The notes under the pieces: model-generated | What the model saw: only the letters and a program-made list of their open reading frames with translations | The model's database searches: none | What the model was told of the DNA's origin: nothing | Position numbers and translations under genes: made by a program | Origin: Alteromonas pelagimontana | Lineage (GTDB): Bacteria; Pseudomonadota; Gammaproteobacteria; Enterobacterales; Alteromonadaceae | Assembly: GCF_002499975.2 (NCBI RefSeq) | Contig: NZ_CP052766.1 | Span: 3,844,001 to 3,908,000 of the forward strand | DNA: 64,000 nucleotides | Direction: 5' to 3' | Shown: positions 56,701-64,000 of the stretch, piece after piece | Position numbering within the stretch: position 1 is the stretch's first letter | Layout: each line of letters starts with the position of its first letter

Positions 56701-57057
56701 CTATTTAAGAAAATGGAACATGCGGCGCAAAGAAACGCCTCTATCAAGACGTTGCTTGCTCAATTGCAAGAGGAAATTCAGGCGCTCGAATGTCAGTTGG
56801 AAGTGGGAACCACAGAACCGGCAGCCGAATCCTCTGGCCTGGTTGATATGCGGGCGTTGCACAGCACGTTGCAAGCGGTACTCGCCAGCGTAAAACATAA
56901 TCGTCTCGATGAAAATTTGCTTTTCGAGCTGTCTGAGCTGGAGCAAGGACGCTATTGCAAAGATATTCGTAGTATTTGTACCGATATCGATGAATTTGAA
57001 TTTGAGCGAGCTGAGCAAAAATTAAAACTTGTCATTGACAGAATAGAAATAGAGTGA
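53740..57057 (+). CDS. MHYT-domain hybrid sensor histidine kinase with REC and HPt
   Basis: The 1105-residue protein begins with a seven-helix MHYT module (about 20-260) carrying three motifs, AMHFIGM, CMHYTGM and GMHYTGM, proposed to bind copper and sense O2, CO or NO. Two PAS domains follow (about 265-395 and 400-525). Then come HisKA with MSHEIRTPMNAIIGFSDF, an ATPase domain (NNLLGNAVKFTG, DTGIGM, GGTGLG), a receiver (VLVVDD, LMDLQMPIMDG, ALTA) and an HPt domain with ISHSLKG. All phosphorelay residues are present. The next gene is an HD-GYP response regulator nine bases later, its probable output. It diverges from the cyo oxidase operon, which would suit a respiratory gas sensor, though this is inference. 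Confidence 0.93.
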   Translation: MNVGLSSFFEVPTGALVLAGESSLPLVAVSVFIAISASYIAFRTAGQARGTDNPLYKQILLGVGSLALAGGIWAMHFIGMLALEVCTPISYNVTLTAVSFLPSLAAAWVALYNIIFKRVSPGQIMLAGLLVGAGIGCMHYTGMAAMEMAPLLRYDLGLFLLSLVVAVVLSMLSLWIKFGLTRFTRLSKTGIKLRLIASIVMGSAISGMHYTGMIAARFVMPPGLENSTQSDTISLYLASGVVFFTSVIIVLVLGVSLLIRYREISEQAYRSQQTQQAILDTAIDGILKIDENGIIRKANPAITDILGWETEEMVGQSVLMIIPEHKRYLYDNNVFLHRTVPAHEKIIGASREVTVLNKQGEEIPARVGLGHTQVHGHNYFVAFIADIRERIEMESAIRESEAKFRSFIGNIPGIAYRCMDRADWLMEFISDAVEDITGYPASDFLLPNPIRSFADLYHPDDLANIYGQRGDSQKFSLEYRIIHRDGSIRWLREEGAYMLSDDKSKTWLDGFIMDITSRRLMENELINAKVDAEQAAAARSAFLANMSHEIRTPMNAIIGFSDFLLDEVLEKEQHKHVVTINRSARSLLHLLNDILDSAKLDKGKLELEYRDFIITDEVDTVISTFWLEAKRKGLELNVELSPDLAHTYHGVPERIRQVLNNLLGNAVKFTGAGEVTVTVTPHLKDQVQFTVKDTGIGMTEDQLAHVFDAFAQADASMSRKYGGTGLGTTISKQLVELMGGTIEAFSKEKSGSEFKFVLPLKAAKPAELIVETSEINLPPLRVLVVDDITQNVDLIALLLRRHGHVVTSACDGVQALEKMAADSFDVVLMDLQMPIMDGLTATKKRREYEALHHLKRLPIVALTASVLVQDKDAASEAGMEGFANKPIDFPLLNREIARVLGIDLSLSPEKAHKQQAAIKVIDRVKGEALWGDRKTHNAEILRFMANLEESLDLLQQAQAENSDRDIQRISHSLKGVTGNLGLSRLMQLFKKMEHAAQRNASIKTLLAQLQEEIQALECQLEVGTTEPAAESSGLVDMRALHSTLQAVLASVKHNRLDENLLFELSELEQGRYCKDIRSICTDIDEFEFERAEQKLKLVIDRIEIE

Positions 57058-57066
57058 ATTTTTGAA

Positions 57067-58059
57067 ATGTTAACGACTGAATCCGTTTCTACTCTTCTTC
57101 TGGTCGATGATGAACCAGTTAATTTGCGGGTACTAAAGCAGCTTTTAGCACCGCACTATACGCTTGCGTTTGCTAAAAATGGTGAAGAAGCCATTCGTGT
57201 GACTAAGGAACAATTACCTGATTTGATCCTAATGGACGTGATGATGCCTGGAATGACAGGATTTGAAACGTGCCGCGCTTTAAAGAAGGATGCGGGTACA
57301 CGTTCCATTCCTATTATTTTTGTCACTGCATTAAATGATACTCATGATGAAACAGAAGGATTTGAAGCTGGGGCGGTAGATTACATTACCAAACCCATTT
57401 CTCCCGCCGTAGTACTGGCGCGGGTAAAAACGCACTTGTCGCTGGTGCAGTCAGATGAGCTCAAGCGTACCCGCTTACAGGTAGTGCAACGCTTAGGCAG
57501 AGCGGCGGAATATAAAGATAATGAAACCGGTATGCATGTGCTGAGAATGAGTCACTACTCAAGAATACTGGCCCAAGCCTACGGCTTTTCTGCGGAGCAG
57601 GCCGAAACCTTGCTGCATGCTGCGCCTATGCACGATATCGGTAAAATCGGCATTCCCGATCATATTATGCTTAAACCCGGCAAGCTGACGGATGAAGAAT
57701 TCGCGATAATGAAAACTCATCCGCAAATAGGTGCGGAAATTCTTGGCGAAGCTGACTCCGAGCTGCTTAAGGTGGCTAAATCTGTAGCGCTTACCCACCA
57801 TGAGAAATGGGATGGTTCCGGCTATCCGCTAGGTTTAGCGGGCGAAGATATACCCATTGAGGGACGAATAGTCGCTATTGCCGACGTATTTGATGCGCTG
57901 ACCAGCACCCGTCCTTATAAAGCGGCATGGTCGGTAACTGAGACGATGGATTTTATTCAGGAACAAAGTGGTAAACACTTCGATCCGCGTTTGGTTGCAT
58001 TAATGGTAGAAAATTTACCCGCTATTCTTGAAATTAAAGCTCACTGGCAGGAAGAGTAA
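57067..58059 (+). CDS. Response regulator with HD-GYP phosphodiesterase domain
   Basis: The 330-residue protein has an N-terminal receiver (LLLVDDEP, LMDVMMPGM with the phospho-accepting aspartate, VTALND, YITKP) and a C-terminal HD-GYP domain with MHDIGKIGIPD and HHEKWDGSGYPLGL. Metal-binding residues and the GYP loop are intact, so hydrolysis of cyclic di-GMP is expected. It starts nine bases after the MHYT hybrid kinase, and phosphotransfer from that protein's HPt is the obvious input. With the GGDEF-EAL protein at 12 kb it gives this window two cyclic di-GMP control points. A ribosome site is not distinct, consistent with coupled translation. Confidence 0.94.
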   Translation: MLTTESVSTLLLVDDEPVNLRVLKQLLAPHYTLAFAKNGEEAIRVTKEQLPDLILMDVMMPGMTGFETCRALKKDAGTRSIPIIFVTALNDTHDETEGFEAGAVDYITKPISPAVVLARVKTHLSLVQSDELKRTRLQVVQRLGRAAEYKDNETGMHVLRMSHYSRILAQAYGFSAEQAETLLHAAPMHDIGKIGIPDHIMLKPGKLTDEEFAIMKTHPQIGAEILGEADSELLKVAKSVALTHHEKWDGSGYPLGLAGEDIPIEGRIVAIADVFDALTSTRPYKAAWSVTETMDFIQEQSGKHFDPRLVALMVENLPAILEIKAHWQEE

Positions 58060-58165
58060 TCAGTCTGATGGCACTGGGTCAGGCAAGGTAAGCGCATGAG
58101 GGATAAAAATTTATCTGCACTGAATGTATTAAACCCTAAAGCTTTAATACATTTGGATTCGTTAG

Positions 58166-58194
58166 TTGCTTAATGGTGTGCCGGTAGGTATAAT
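58166..58194 (+). promoter_or_regulatory. Strong sigma-70 promoter upstream of the rimP leader
   Basis: TTGCTT (58166-58171), exactly 17 bases, then a perfect TATAAT (58189-58194). The expected start is near 58201. It is the main candidate promoter for the rimP-nusA-infB operon. Confidence 0.75.
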
Positions 58195-58200
58195 ACTCGC

Positions 58201-58363
58201 ACTTTTCAGCGAGAGCGGGCTTCGTTCTTTGAACGGCGGCATAGCGCTTTGCTAGTTTAGCAAACCGTACCACGATAGGTGGTAGTACCCATGCGTTTGC
58301 AACTGTCTCTTGACAGTGATGGGTTCAGATTTGTATAAAAGCCCCGCTAGTCCGGGGCTTTTT
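58201..58363 (+). ncRNA. Structured leader RNA with terminator before rimP (attenuator or small RNA)
   Basis: About 160 bases fold into successive hairpins: TTTGCTA/TAGCAAA (58248-58264), ACCAC/GGTGGT around 58269-58283, and CCCAT...ACTGTC-TCTT-GACAGT...ATGGG (58288-58323). A strong terminator AAAGCCCCG/CGGGGCTTT (58338-58361) with a T tract closes it. It contains no tRNA, although metY often sits here in other gammaproteobacteria. The operon must read through this terminator or use another promoter. Rfam lists a rimP leader in gammaproteobacteria, but I could not compare sequences. Confidence 0.55.
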
Positions 58364-58419
58364 GTTGTACTTGAATCGGAATTTATGCTGACTGCAAGAG
58401 TCTTAGTAAAAGGTAGTTT

Positions 58420-58438
58420 GGGCTTTAAGCCCTTTTTT
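58420..58438 (+). terminator. Second short hairpin with T tract directly before the rimP ribosome site
   Basis: GGGC-TTTAA-GCCC is followed by six T, seven bases before the GGAGG of rimP. The 4-bp stem is weak; with the first terminator it would form a tandem attenuator. Confidence 0.45.
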
Positions 58439-58456
58439 CGTTTTTGGAGGTAAGGA

Positions 58457-58915
58457 TTGTTAAAGCTTGAAGAAAAACTGACCACGATGCTTGAACCTGG
58501 CGTTGAAGCTCTGGGCTTTGAACTGGTAGGCGTAGAGTTTGTTCGTGCAGGAAAACATTCAATCTTGCGTGTTTTTATTGATCATGAAGACGGCATAACC
58601 GTAGATGATTGTGCAGAAGTCAGTTATCAAGCCAGCGCAATTTTAGATGTCGAAGATCCCATCAGTACGGAATATAACCTTGAAGTGTCTTCACCTGGTA
58701 TGGACAGACCGCTGTTCAAAGAGAAGCACTACGAGGAAGTGATAGGCCAGATTGTGCAGGTAAAGCTGTCAATGCCTATGGATAACCGGCGTAATTTTAA
58801 AGGAAAATTGCTCACGTGCGAAAATGGCACGATCAGCATTGAAGTGGACGGCCAGCAGTTCCAGTTAGCTGTGGCGAATATCGAAAAAGGTAACGTTGTT
58901 CCCACATTCGACTAA
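58457..58915 (+). CDS. rimP: Ribosome maturation factor RimP
   Basis: RimP binds the 30S precursor and aids late maturation of the small subunit. The 152-residue product shows [38 protein letters not shown] (about 36-55) and [21 protein letters not shown] (in parts), as expected. The start is a TTG, with GGAGG six bases upstream; no ATG fits. It is the first gene of rimP-nusA-infB-rbfA-truB, the conserved gammaproteobacterial order. Control by the structured leader is likely because two terminator-like hairpins precede it. Confidence 0.93.
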   Translation: MLKLEEKLTTMLEPGVEALGFELVGVEFVRAGKHSILRVFIDHEDGITVDDCAEVSYQASAILDVEDPISTEYNLEVSSPGMDRPLFKEKHYEEVIGQIVQVKLSMPMDNRRNFKGKLLTCENGTISIEVDGQQFQLAVANIEKGNVVPTFD

Positions 58916-58961
58916 TGGAACAGCACACGCTTTCCGTCTGGAAAGCATTAGTGAGGCGAAA

Positions 58962-60455
58962 ATGAATAAAGAAATTTTGTTAGTGGCGGAAGCCGTTTCA
59001 AATGAAAAACAAGTGCCTAGAGAAAAGATTTTTGAAGCACTGGAATTTGCCATTGCCAGCGCAACCAAAAAGAAAAACGTAGGCGATATTGAAGTACGCG
59101 TTAGCATCGACAGAAAAAGCGGTGATTTTGATACATTCAGACGCTGGTTGATTATTCCTGATGATCAGGAGCAGGAAAATCCATATGCGGAACTTACTCT
59201 CTCGGCAGCGCAAATTGATGAACCTGAAAGTCAGGTTGGCGATTATGTCGAAGAGCAAATCGAGTCTATCGCTTTTGACCGTATAACTACACAAACCGCT
59301 AAACAGGTTATTGTACAAAAAGTTCGTGAAGCTGAACGTGCACAAATGATTGCGGAATATCAGGACCGGGTCGGCGAGCTGGTCACCGGTACGGTGAAAA
59401 AGGTAAATCGCGACAATATCATTATCGATTTAGGTAATAACGCAGAAGGTGTTATTTACCGCGATGATATGCTGCCACGGGAAACCTTCCGCCCAGGCGA
59501 TCGGGTACGGGGTTTGCTTTATGTTATTCGTCCGGAAGCACGGGGTGCGCAGTTATTTATTAGCCGTACTCACCCCGATATGCTGGTTGAGTTGTTCAGA
59601 CTGGAAGTACCGGAAATAGCAGAAGAGACGTTGGAAATTAAGTCGGCGGCACGGGATCCCGGTTCTCGCGCTAAAATAGCGGTGAAAACCAACGACAAGC
59701 GTCTCGATCCAGTGGGCGCTTGCGTAGGCATGCGCGGTTCGCGGGTACAAGCGGTTTCTGGCGAATTGGGCGGTGAGCGCGTAGATATCGTGCTTTGGGA
59801 TGAAAATCCGGCCCAGTTTGTTATTAACGCTATGGCTCCAGCTGAAGTTGCGTCGATAGTGGTAGACGAAGACAGCCACACCATGGATGTTGCGGTAGAA
59901 GCGGACAATCTTGCGCAGGCCATTGGTCGCAGTGGCCAAAACGTTCGTCTTGCTGGTCAGTTGACTGGCTGGGAACTGAACGTAATGACTATTGACGACC
60001 TGAACAATAAGCATGAAGAAGAAAATGCAAAAGTGCTTAAATTGTTCATGGATGGTCTGGATATTGATGAAGAATTTGCAGAAGTGCTGGTCGATGAAGG
60101 TTTCAGCACGTTAGAAGAAGTCGCTTATGTGCCGGTAAGTGAATTGCTGGCAATAGAAGGATTTGAGGAAGATACCGTTGAAGAGTTGCGTACACGCGCA
60201 CGAGCATTCCTGACAACGCGGGCATTAGCGAACGAAGAGTCATTGGAAGGTGTAGAACCAACGGAAGCCTTGCTTAATCTTGAAGGTATGAGCAGACATG
60301 TTGCGTTTGTTCTGGCAAGTCGGGGTATTACCGACTTGGAAGGGCTGGCGGAACAGGGCACTGATGAGATCAGTGATATTGATGAGTTAGATGAAGAAAA
60401 AGCGGGTGCCCTGATTATGGCTGCGCGCAACATTGTCTGGTTTGGTGAAGAATAA
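58962..60455 (+). CDS. nusA: Transcription termination/antitermination protein NusA
   Basis: NusA binds RNA polymerase and tunes pausing, termination and antitermination. The 497-residue protein has the N-terminal polymerase-binding domain starting [20 protein letters not shown]. An S1 domain follows ([16 protein letters not shown]). The KH1/KH2 pair comes next ([20 protein letters not shown] and [18 protein letters not shown]), and then two acidic C-terminal repeats as in E. coli. The start is the ATG at 58962 with GAGG upstream; the frame open from 58896 overlaps rimP. NusA is known to regulate its own operon through leader terminators, which suits the layout here. Confidence 0.97.
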   Translation: MNKEILLVAEAVSNEKQVPREKIFEALEFAIASATKKKNVGDIEVRVSIDRKSGDFDTFRRWLIIPDDQEQENPYAELTLSAAQIDEPESQVGDYVEEQIESIAFDRITTQTAKQVIVQKVREAERAQMIAEYQDRVGELVTGTVKKVNRDNIIIDLGNNAEGVIYRDDMLPRETFRPGDRVRGLLYVIRPEARGAQLFISRTHPDMLVELFRLEVPEIAEETLEIKSAARDPGSRAKIAVKTNDKRLDPVGACVGMRGSRVQAVSGELGGERVDIVLWDENPAQFVINAMAPAEVASIVVDEDSHTMDVAVEADNLAQAIGRSGQNVRLAGQLTGWELNVMTIDDLNNKHEEENAKVLKLFMDGLDIDEEFAEVLVDEGFSTLEEVAYVPVSELLAIEGFEEDTVEELRTRARAFLTTRALANEESLEGVEPTEALLNLEGMSRHVAFVLASRGITDLEGLAEQGTDEISDIDELDEEKAGALIMAARNIVWFGEE

Positions 60456-60479
60456 GGTCAACAAGGGGATTAACACGTA

Positions 60480-63101
60480 ATGGCAGAAGTATCGATTGAA
60501 AAGCTCGCCAGTGACATTGGAACAACCGTTGACCGACTAGTGAGTCAGTTTAAAGATGCCGGTATCGATAAGAGTGCAAATACTCAAGTCACTGAAGATG
60601 AGAAACGCCTGTTGCTGGACCATTTAAGTAAGCAGCACGGTAGTTCAGGTTCGGGAGAGCCGAAGCGCATGACGTTGCAGCGAAAAACAACCAGCACGCT
60701 TAGTGTGGGAAAATCTAAATCTGTGAAAGTAGAAGTGCGTAAAAAGCGTACCTATGTAAAACGAACGGATCTAGACGAGCAACGTCAGGCTGAAGAAGAG
60801 GAAGCCAGACGCGCTGAGGAAGAAGCACAGGCGCAGAAAGAAGCGCAAGAGCGTGCAGCGGCGGCAGAAGCAGAAGCAAAACGCGTGGCAGAAGAAAAAG
60901 CCAGGCAGGAAGCGGAAGCGAAAAAAGCAGCTGAAGAAGAGCGTGTAAAACGCGCAGAAAGAGCGAAGCAAGAAGCTGAAGCTCGTAAGCGTGAAGAAGC
61001 CAATATGACTGACGAAGAGAGAGCTGAACAGGCTAAAGCTCGTCAGGAAGAAGAGCGTTTACGTAAGGCGCAGGAAGAAGAGACGAAGAAAAAACTCGAA
61101 GAAGAAGCAAAACGCGCTGCAGAAGAAGCACGTAAACTTGCTGAAGAAAACGAACGTCGTTGGAAAGAAGAAGAGGAACGTCGCAAAAAAGAAGAAGCTC
61201 AAGACGTTCACTTGCATTCAAACCGTTACGCTCAGGAAGCGGAAGACGAAGAAGATATGCAGGTTGAACGCTCTTCTCGACGTCGCAAGAAGTCGAAGAA
61301 AAACGCGGGAGAACACTTGAAGCAAAGCTTTAATAAACCAGCTCAACCGGTTGAGCGTGTCGTCAAAATAGGTGCAACTATCACTGTGGGTGAATTGGCT
61401 AATCGTCTGGCTGTTAAGTCAAACGAAGTCATTAAAGCCATGATGAAGATGGGCGAAATGGCGACCATTAATCAGGTGCTGGACCAAGATACAGCTGTAC
61501 TTGTGGTGGAAGAAATGGGCCACAAGTATGAACTTGTTAATGATAATGCGTTGGAAGATGAATTGCTGGCAGATGCCGGTGAAGGTGATAAAACACCGCG
61601 CGCACCCGTTGTTACTATTATGGGGCACGTTGACCACGGTAAAACCTCGCTGCTGGATTACATTCGTCGAGCCAAAGTGGCCGCCGGAGAAGCCGGGGGT
61701 ATTACACAGCACATTGGTGCTTATGTAGTGGAAACCGATAGTGGCAAAATTACCTTTTTGGATACACCAGGTCACGCCGCTTTTACGGCCATGCGTGCGC
61801 GTGGAGCCACTGCAACAGATATCGTGGTACTCGTAGTCGCTGCTGATGACGGTGTGATGCCGCAAACGAAGGAAGCTGTTCAGCATGCTCGTGCTGCCGG
61901 CGTACCGCTCATTATTGCGGTGAACAAAATGGACAAAGAGGCAGCGGATCCAGATCGGGTAAAAACCGAATTGTCTCAGCTAGACGTAATTTCAGAAGAG
62001 TGGGGCGGTGAGCACCAGTTCGTCAATGTATCGGCAAAAACCGGTATGGGCGTGGACAGCCTGCTTGAAGCCATTAATTTGCAAGCTGAATTGTTGGATC
62101 TGCAAGCCATCACTTCTGGCCCTGGCCGCGGAATCGTTATCGAATCTCGTCTTGATAAAGGTCGTGGTCCGGTTGCGTCAGTGCTTATCCAGAATGGTAC
62201 GCTGCGAGCGGGTGACATCTTTTTATGCGGCGAAGAATATGGCCGTGTTCGCGCAATGCGTGACGAAAATGGTCAAACGCTGGACCAGGCTGGACCTTCC
62301 ACCCCAGTAGAAGTGCTGGGCTTATCTGGCGTGCCTGTTGCCGGTGAAGACGCCGTAGTGGTTAAAGATGAACGCAAAGCGCGGGAAGTTGCAGCTAAAC
62401 GTCATCAGAAGAAACGTGAACTGAAACTGGCTCGCCAGCAAAAGGCGAAATTGGAAAATATGTTCGCCAATATGGAAGCTGGTGATGTTAGTGAGTTGAA
62501 CATCGTACTAAAAGCGGACGTACAAGGTTCTGTAGAAGCTATCGCCGAATCGTTGATGAAGCTGTCTACTGATGAAGTGAAAGTTAACATTGTCGGCAGC
62601 GGTGTAGGTGGAATTACCGAAACTGATGCAACATTGGCAGCGGCTTCTGGCGCTATTGTCGTGGGCTTTAACGTACGTGCTGACGCCACTGCCCGTCGGG
62701 TTCTGGAAACCGAAGAAGTCGATTTACGTTATTACAGCGTTATCTATGACCTGATTGATGAAGTGAAGGCAGCGATGAGCGGTATGTTGTCACCAGAGTT
62801 CAGACAAGAAATTGTCGGCCTTGCTCAGGTGCGTGACGTATTTAAATCGCCTAAACTCGGAGCCATTGCAGGCTGTATGGTAACCGAAGGTACGGTTAAA
62901 CGTAGCAGTCCAATTCGTGTTCTGCGTGAAAACGTGGTGATATACGAAGGTGAGCTGGAATCTTTACGTCGCTTCAAAGACGACGTTCAGGAAGTGCGTA
63001 ACGGTATGGAATGTGGTATCGGCGTGAAAAACTACAATGACGTTAAAGTCGGTGACCAAATTGAGGTCTTCGAAGTTATTGAGGTTGCACGTCAGATCTA
63101 G
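60480..63101 (+). CDS. infB: Translation initiation factor IF-2
   Basis: IF-2 brings initiator tRNA to the 30S subunit and hydrolyses GTP at subunit joining. The 873-residue protein has an N-terminal IF2-N domain ([17 protein letters not shown]) and a long charged Glu/Ala/Lys/Arg coiled-coil-like region (about 100-260). A second IF2-N ([20 protein letters not shown]) precedes the GTPase with [27 protein letters not shown] and NKMDK, and then domains II-IV. The length and composition match enterobacterial IF2-alpha. Internal starts for shorter isoforms are possible but not clear. AAGGGG precedes the ATG, with a terminator hairpin after the stop. Confidence 0.97.
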   Translation: MAEVSIEKLASDIGTTVDRLVSQFKDAGIDKSANTQVTEDEKRLLLDHLSKQHGSSGSGEPKRMTLQRKTTSTLSVGKSKSVKVEVRKKRTYVKRTDLDEQRQAEEEEARRAEEEAQAQKEAQERAAAAEAEAKRVAEEKARQEAEAKKAAEEERVKRAERAKQEAEARKREEANMTDEERAEQAKARQEEERLRKAQEEETKKKLEEEAKRAAEEARKLAEENERRWKEEEERRKKEEAQDVHLHSNRYAQEAEDEEDMQVERSSRRRKKSKKNAGEHLKQSFNKPAQPVERVVKIGATITVGELANRLAVKSNEVIKAMMKMGEMATINQVLDQDTAVLVVEEMGHKYELVNDNALEDELLADAGEGDKTPRAPVVTIMGHVDHGKTSLLDYIRRAKVAAGEAGGITQHIGAYVVETDSGKITFLDTPGHAAFTAMRARGATATDIVVLVVAADDGVMPQTKEAVQHARAAGVPLIIAVNKMDKEAADPDRVKTELSQLDVISEEWGGEHQFVNVSAKTGMGVDSLLEAINLQAELLDLQAITSGPGRGIVIESRLDKGRGPVASVLIQNGTLRAGDIFLCGEEYGRVRAMRDENGQTLDQAGPSTPVEVLGLSGVPVAGEDAVVVKDERKAREVAAKRHQKKRELKLARQQKAKLENMFANMEAGDVSELNIVLKADVQGSVEAIAESLMKLSTDEVKVNIVGSGVGGITETDATLAAASGAIVVGFNVRADATARRVLETEEVDLRYYSVIYDLIDEVKAAMSGMLSPEFRQEIVGLAQVRDVFKSPKLGAIAGCMVTEGTVKRSSPIRVLRENVVIYEGELESLRRFKDDVQEVRNGMECGIGVKNYNDVKVGDQIEVFEVIEVARQI

Positions 63102-63131
63102 TTGCCAGCCAACGTAGTATAGTATGTAAAG

Positions 63132-63155
63132 CGGGGGTCGAAAGCCCCCGTTTTT
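63132..63155 (+). terminator. Intra-operonic terminator between infB and rbfA
   Basis: CGGGGG (63132-63137), loop TCGAAAG, CCCCCG (63145-63150) and five T. It lies inside the conserved operon and should reduce expression of rbfA and truB relative to infB, unless antitermination occurs. Confidence 0.75.
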
Positions 63156-63202
63156 GTCTGTATTAGGAAATCTTTGGCAGACATAAAATCAGGAGAGTGA
63201 AT

Positions 63203-63601
63203 ATGGCACGGGAATTTTCTCGAACCGACAGGGTAGCTCAGCAAATTCACAAAGAAGTTGCGAGTATTTTGCAAAACGAATACAAGCATCGCGTAGGACA
63301 ATTGCCTCTTATTACGGTGTCTGATGTTGAGGTATCGCGAGACTTAGCGCACGCAAAAATTTTTGTCACTATTTATGAGAACGATGAAGCAGAAGGCAAA
63401 GCGCAAGTAAAACAACTGGTGGAATATAAAGGTTTTATCCGGAGTATTTTAGCTAAACGCGTTCGTATGCGAAGTGTGCCGGATTTACATTTTTTCCAAG
63501 ATACTTCTATCACTGAAGGTATGCGGATCTCTAATCTTGTTTCCGAGACAGTGGCTCAGGATAAAGCCAGAAGTCAGGACAGAGACGAAGAGCAGGAGTA
63601 G
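63203..63601 (+). CDS. rbfA: Ribosome-binding factor A, RbfA
   Basis: RbfA is a cold-shock-linked factor for 16S rRNA 5'-end maturation. The 132-residue product begins MAREFSRTDRVAQQIHKEVA and has the KH-like fold segments ITVSDVEVSRDLAHAKIFVT and RMRSVPDLHFFQDTSITEG. The ATG at 63203 has AGGAGA six bases upstream and matches the family start; a GTG two codons earlier is less likely. truB begins with the base after its stop codon, so the two are coupled. Confidence 0.95.
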   Translation: MAREFSRTDRVAQQIHKEVASILQNEYKHRVGQLPLITVSDVEVSRDLAHAKIFVTIYENDEAEGKAQVKQLVEYKGFIRSILAKRVRMRSVPDLHFFQDTSITEGMRISNLVSETVAQDKARSQDRDEEQE

Positions 63602-64000
63602 ATGGCTAGACGACGTAAGGGCCGTGACATAAACGGCATCGTGTTACTTGATAAACCCCGTGGTGGTTCCTCCAACCAGATTCTGCAAAAAGTCCGTTGG
63701 TTGTTTAATGCTTCTAAAGCTGGCCATACCGGGGCGCTGGATCCTCTGGCCAGCGGCATGTTGCCGATTTGTCTTGGCGAAGCCACAAAATTTTCTCAGT
63801 TCCTGCTGGAAGCCGAGAAAACTTATGAAGTTACAGCGCATCTTGGCATCCGTACTACCACATCAGATGCCGATGGTGATGTGGTCGAACAACGCGAAGT
63901 TAATGTGGATGAAGCCGCGGTAAGAGAAGTCTGTGAAAGTTTTAAAGGGCCGGGTAAACAAATTCCCTCCATGTTTTCCGCCTTAAAATACCAAGGTAAA
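63602..64000 (+). CDS. truB: tRNA pseudouridine-55 synthase TruB, N-terminal part cut by the window edge
   Basis: The first 133 codons encode Tru[20 protein letters not shown], then [20 protein letters not shown] with the catalytic aspartate, [17 protein letters not shown], and [12 protein letters not shown]. TruB makes pseudouridine 55 in the T loop of tRNAs. The gene starts directly after the rbfA stop and runs off the right edge; rpsO and pnp would be expected next. Confidence 0.96.
   Translation, partial: MARRRKGRDINGIVLLDKPRGGSSNQILQKVRWLFNASKAGHTGALDPLASGMLPICLGEATKFSQFLLEAEKTYEVTAHLGIRTTTSDADGDVVEQREVNVDEAAVREVCESFKGPGKQIPSMFSALKYQGK

Overview
The window looks like a chromosomal segment of a marine gammaproteobacterium of the Alteromonadaceae (Alteromonas, Salinimonas or a close relative). 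This is inferred from the gene repertoire: maoP/hdfR, a recC-recB-recD operon without ptrA, DUF3718 and DUF2789 proteins, an S46 peptidase, and the rimP-nusA-infB-rbfA-truB operon. No rRNA, prophage, CRISPR array or intact insertion sequence was seen.

Layout. 1-3 kb: a cut LysR gene, a divergent rhodanese/ArsR pair with two candidate operators, fumC and a PRC-barrel gene. 3.2-6.2 kb: maoP, an overlooked 54-residue ORF, hdfR, DUF2750 and DUF2789 genes. 6.6-10.4 kb: a periplasmic S46 peptidase and a short RNase J with an unusual start. 10.7-16.4 kb: a small secreted peptide, two tandem paralogous membrane proteins and a 1425-residue propeller-PAS-GGDEF-EAL protein. 16.6-20.6 kb: an acyl-CoA synthetase, an esterase, a hairpin-rich intergenic region and a dimeric dUTPase. 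20.7-30 kb: a candidate sigma-54-dependent small RNA locus, then recCBD. 30-33 kb: a zinc metalloprotease. 33-38 kb: molybdenum cofactor and molybdate transport genes (moeB, moaBCDE, modABC). 38-44 kb: hemN with an FNR-type box, a YkgJ protein, gene debris, and a cluster of four DUF3718 paralogues. 44.4-48.6 kb: alcohol dehydrogenase, an entericidin-like lipoprotein, MscS and phhB. 48.9-53.5 kb: two initiator tRNA genes and a bo3-type quinol oxidase operon. 53.7-58 kb: an MHYT hybrid kinase with an HD-GYP response regulator. 58-64 kb: the nusA-infB operon behind a structured leader.

Themes. Cyclic di-GMP turnover appears in two places (the propeller GGDEF-EAL protein and the HD-GYP regulator). 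Respiratory metabolism is represented by the oxidase, hemN, Moco and molybdate uptake. The most unusual material is non-coding. (1) A probable sigma-54 promoter with exact GG-N10-GC spacing precedes a folded ~130-nt RNA with a strong terminator. (2) A ~170-bp dispersed intergenic repeat occurs in six copies in both orientations. (3) A shared three-hairpin 3' region follows three of the four DUF3718 paralogues. (4) A multi-hairpin leader with its own strong promoter and terminator precedes rimP. All assignments come from reading the sequence. No database search or folding program was run.
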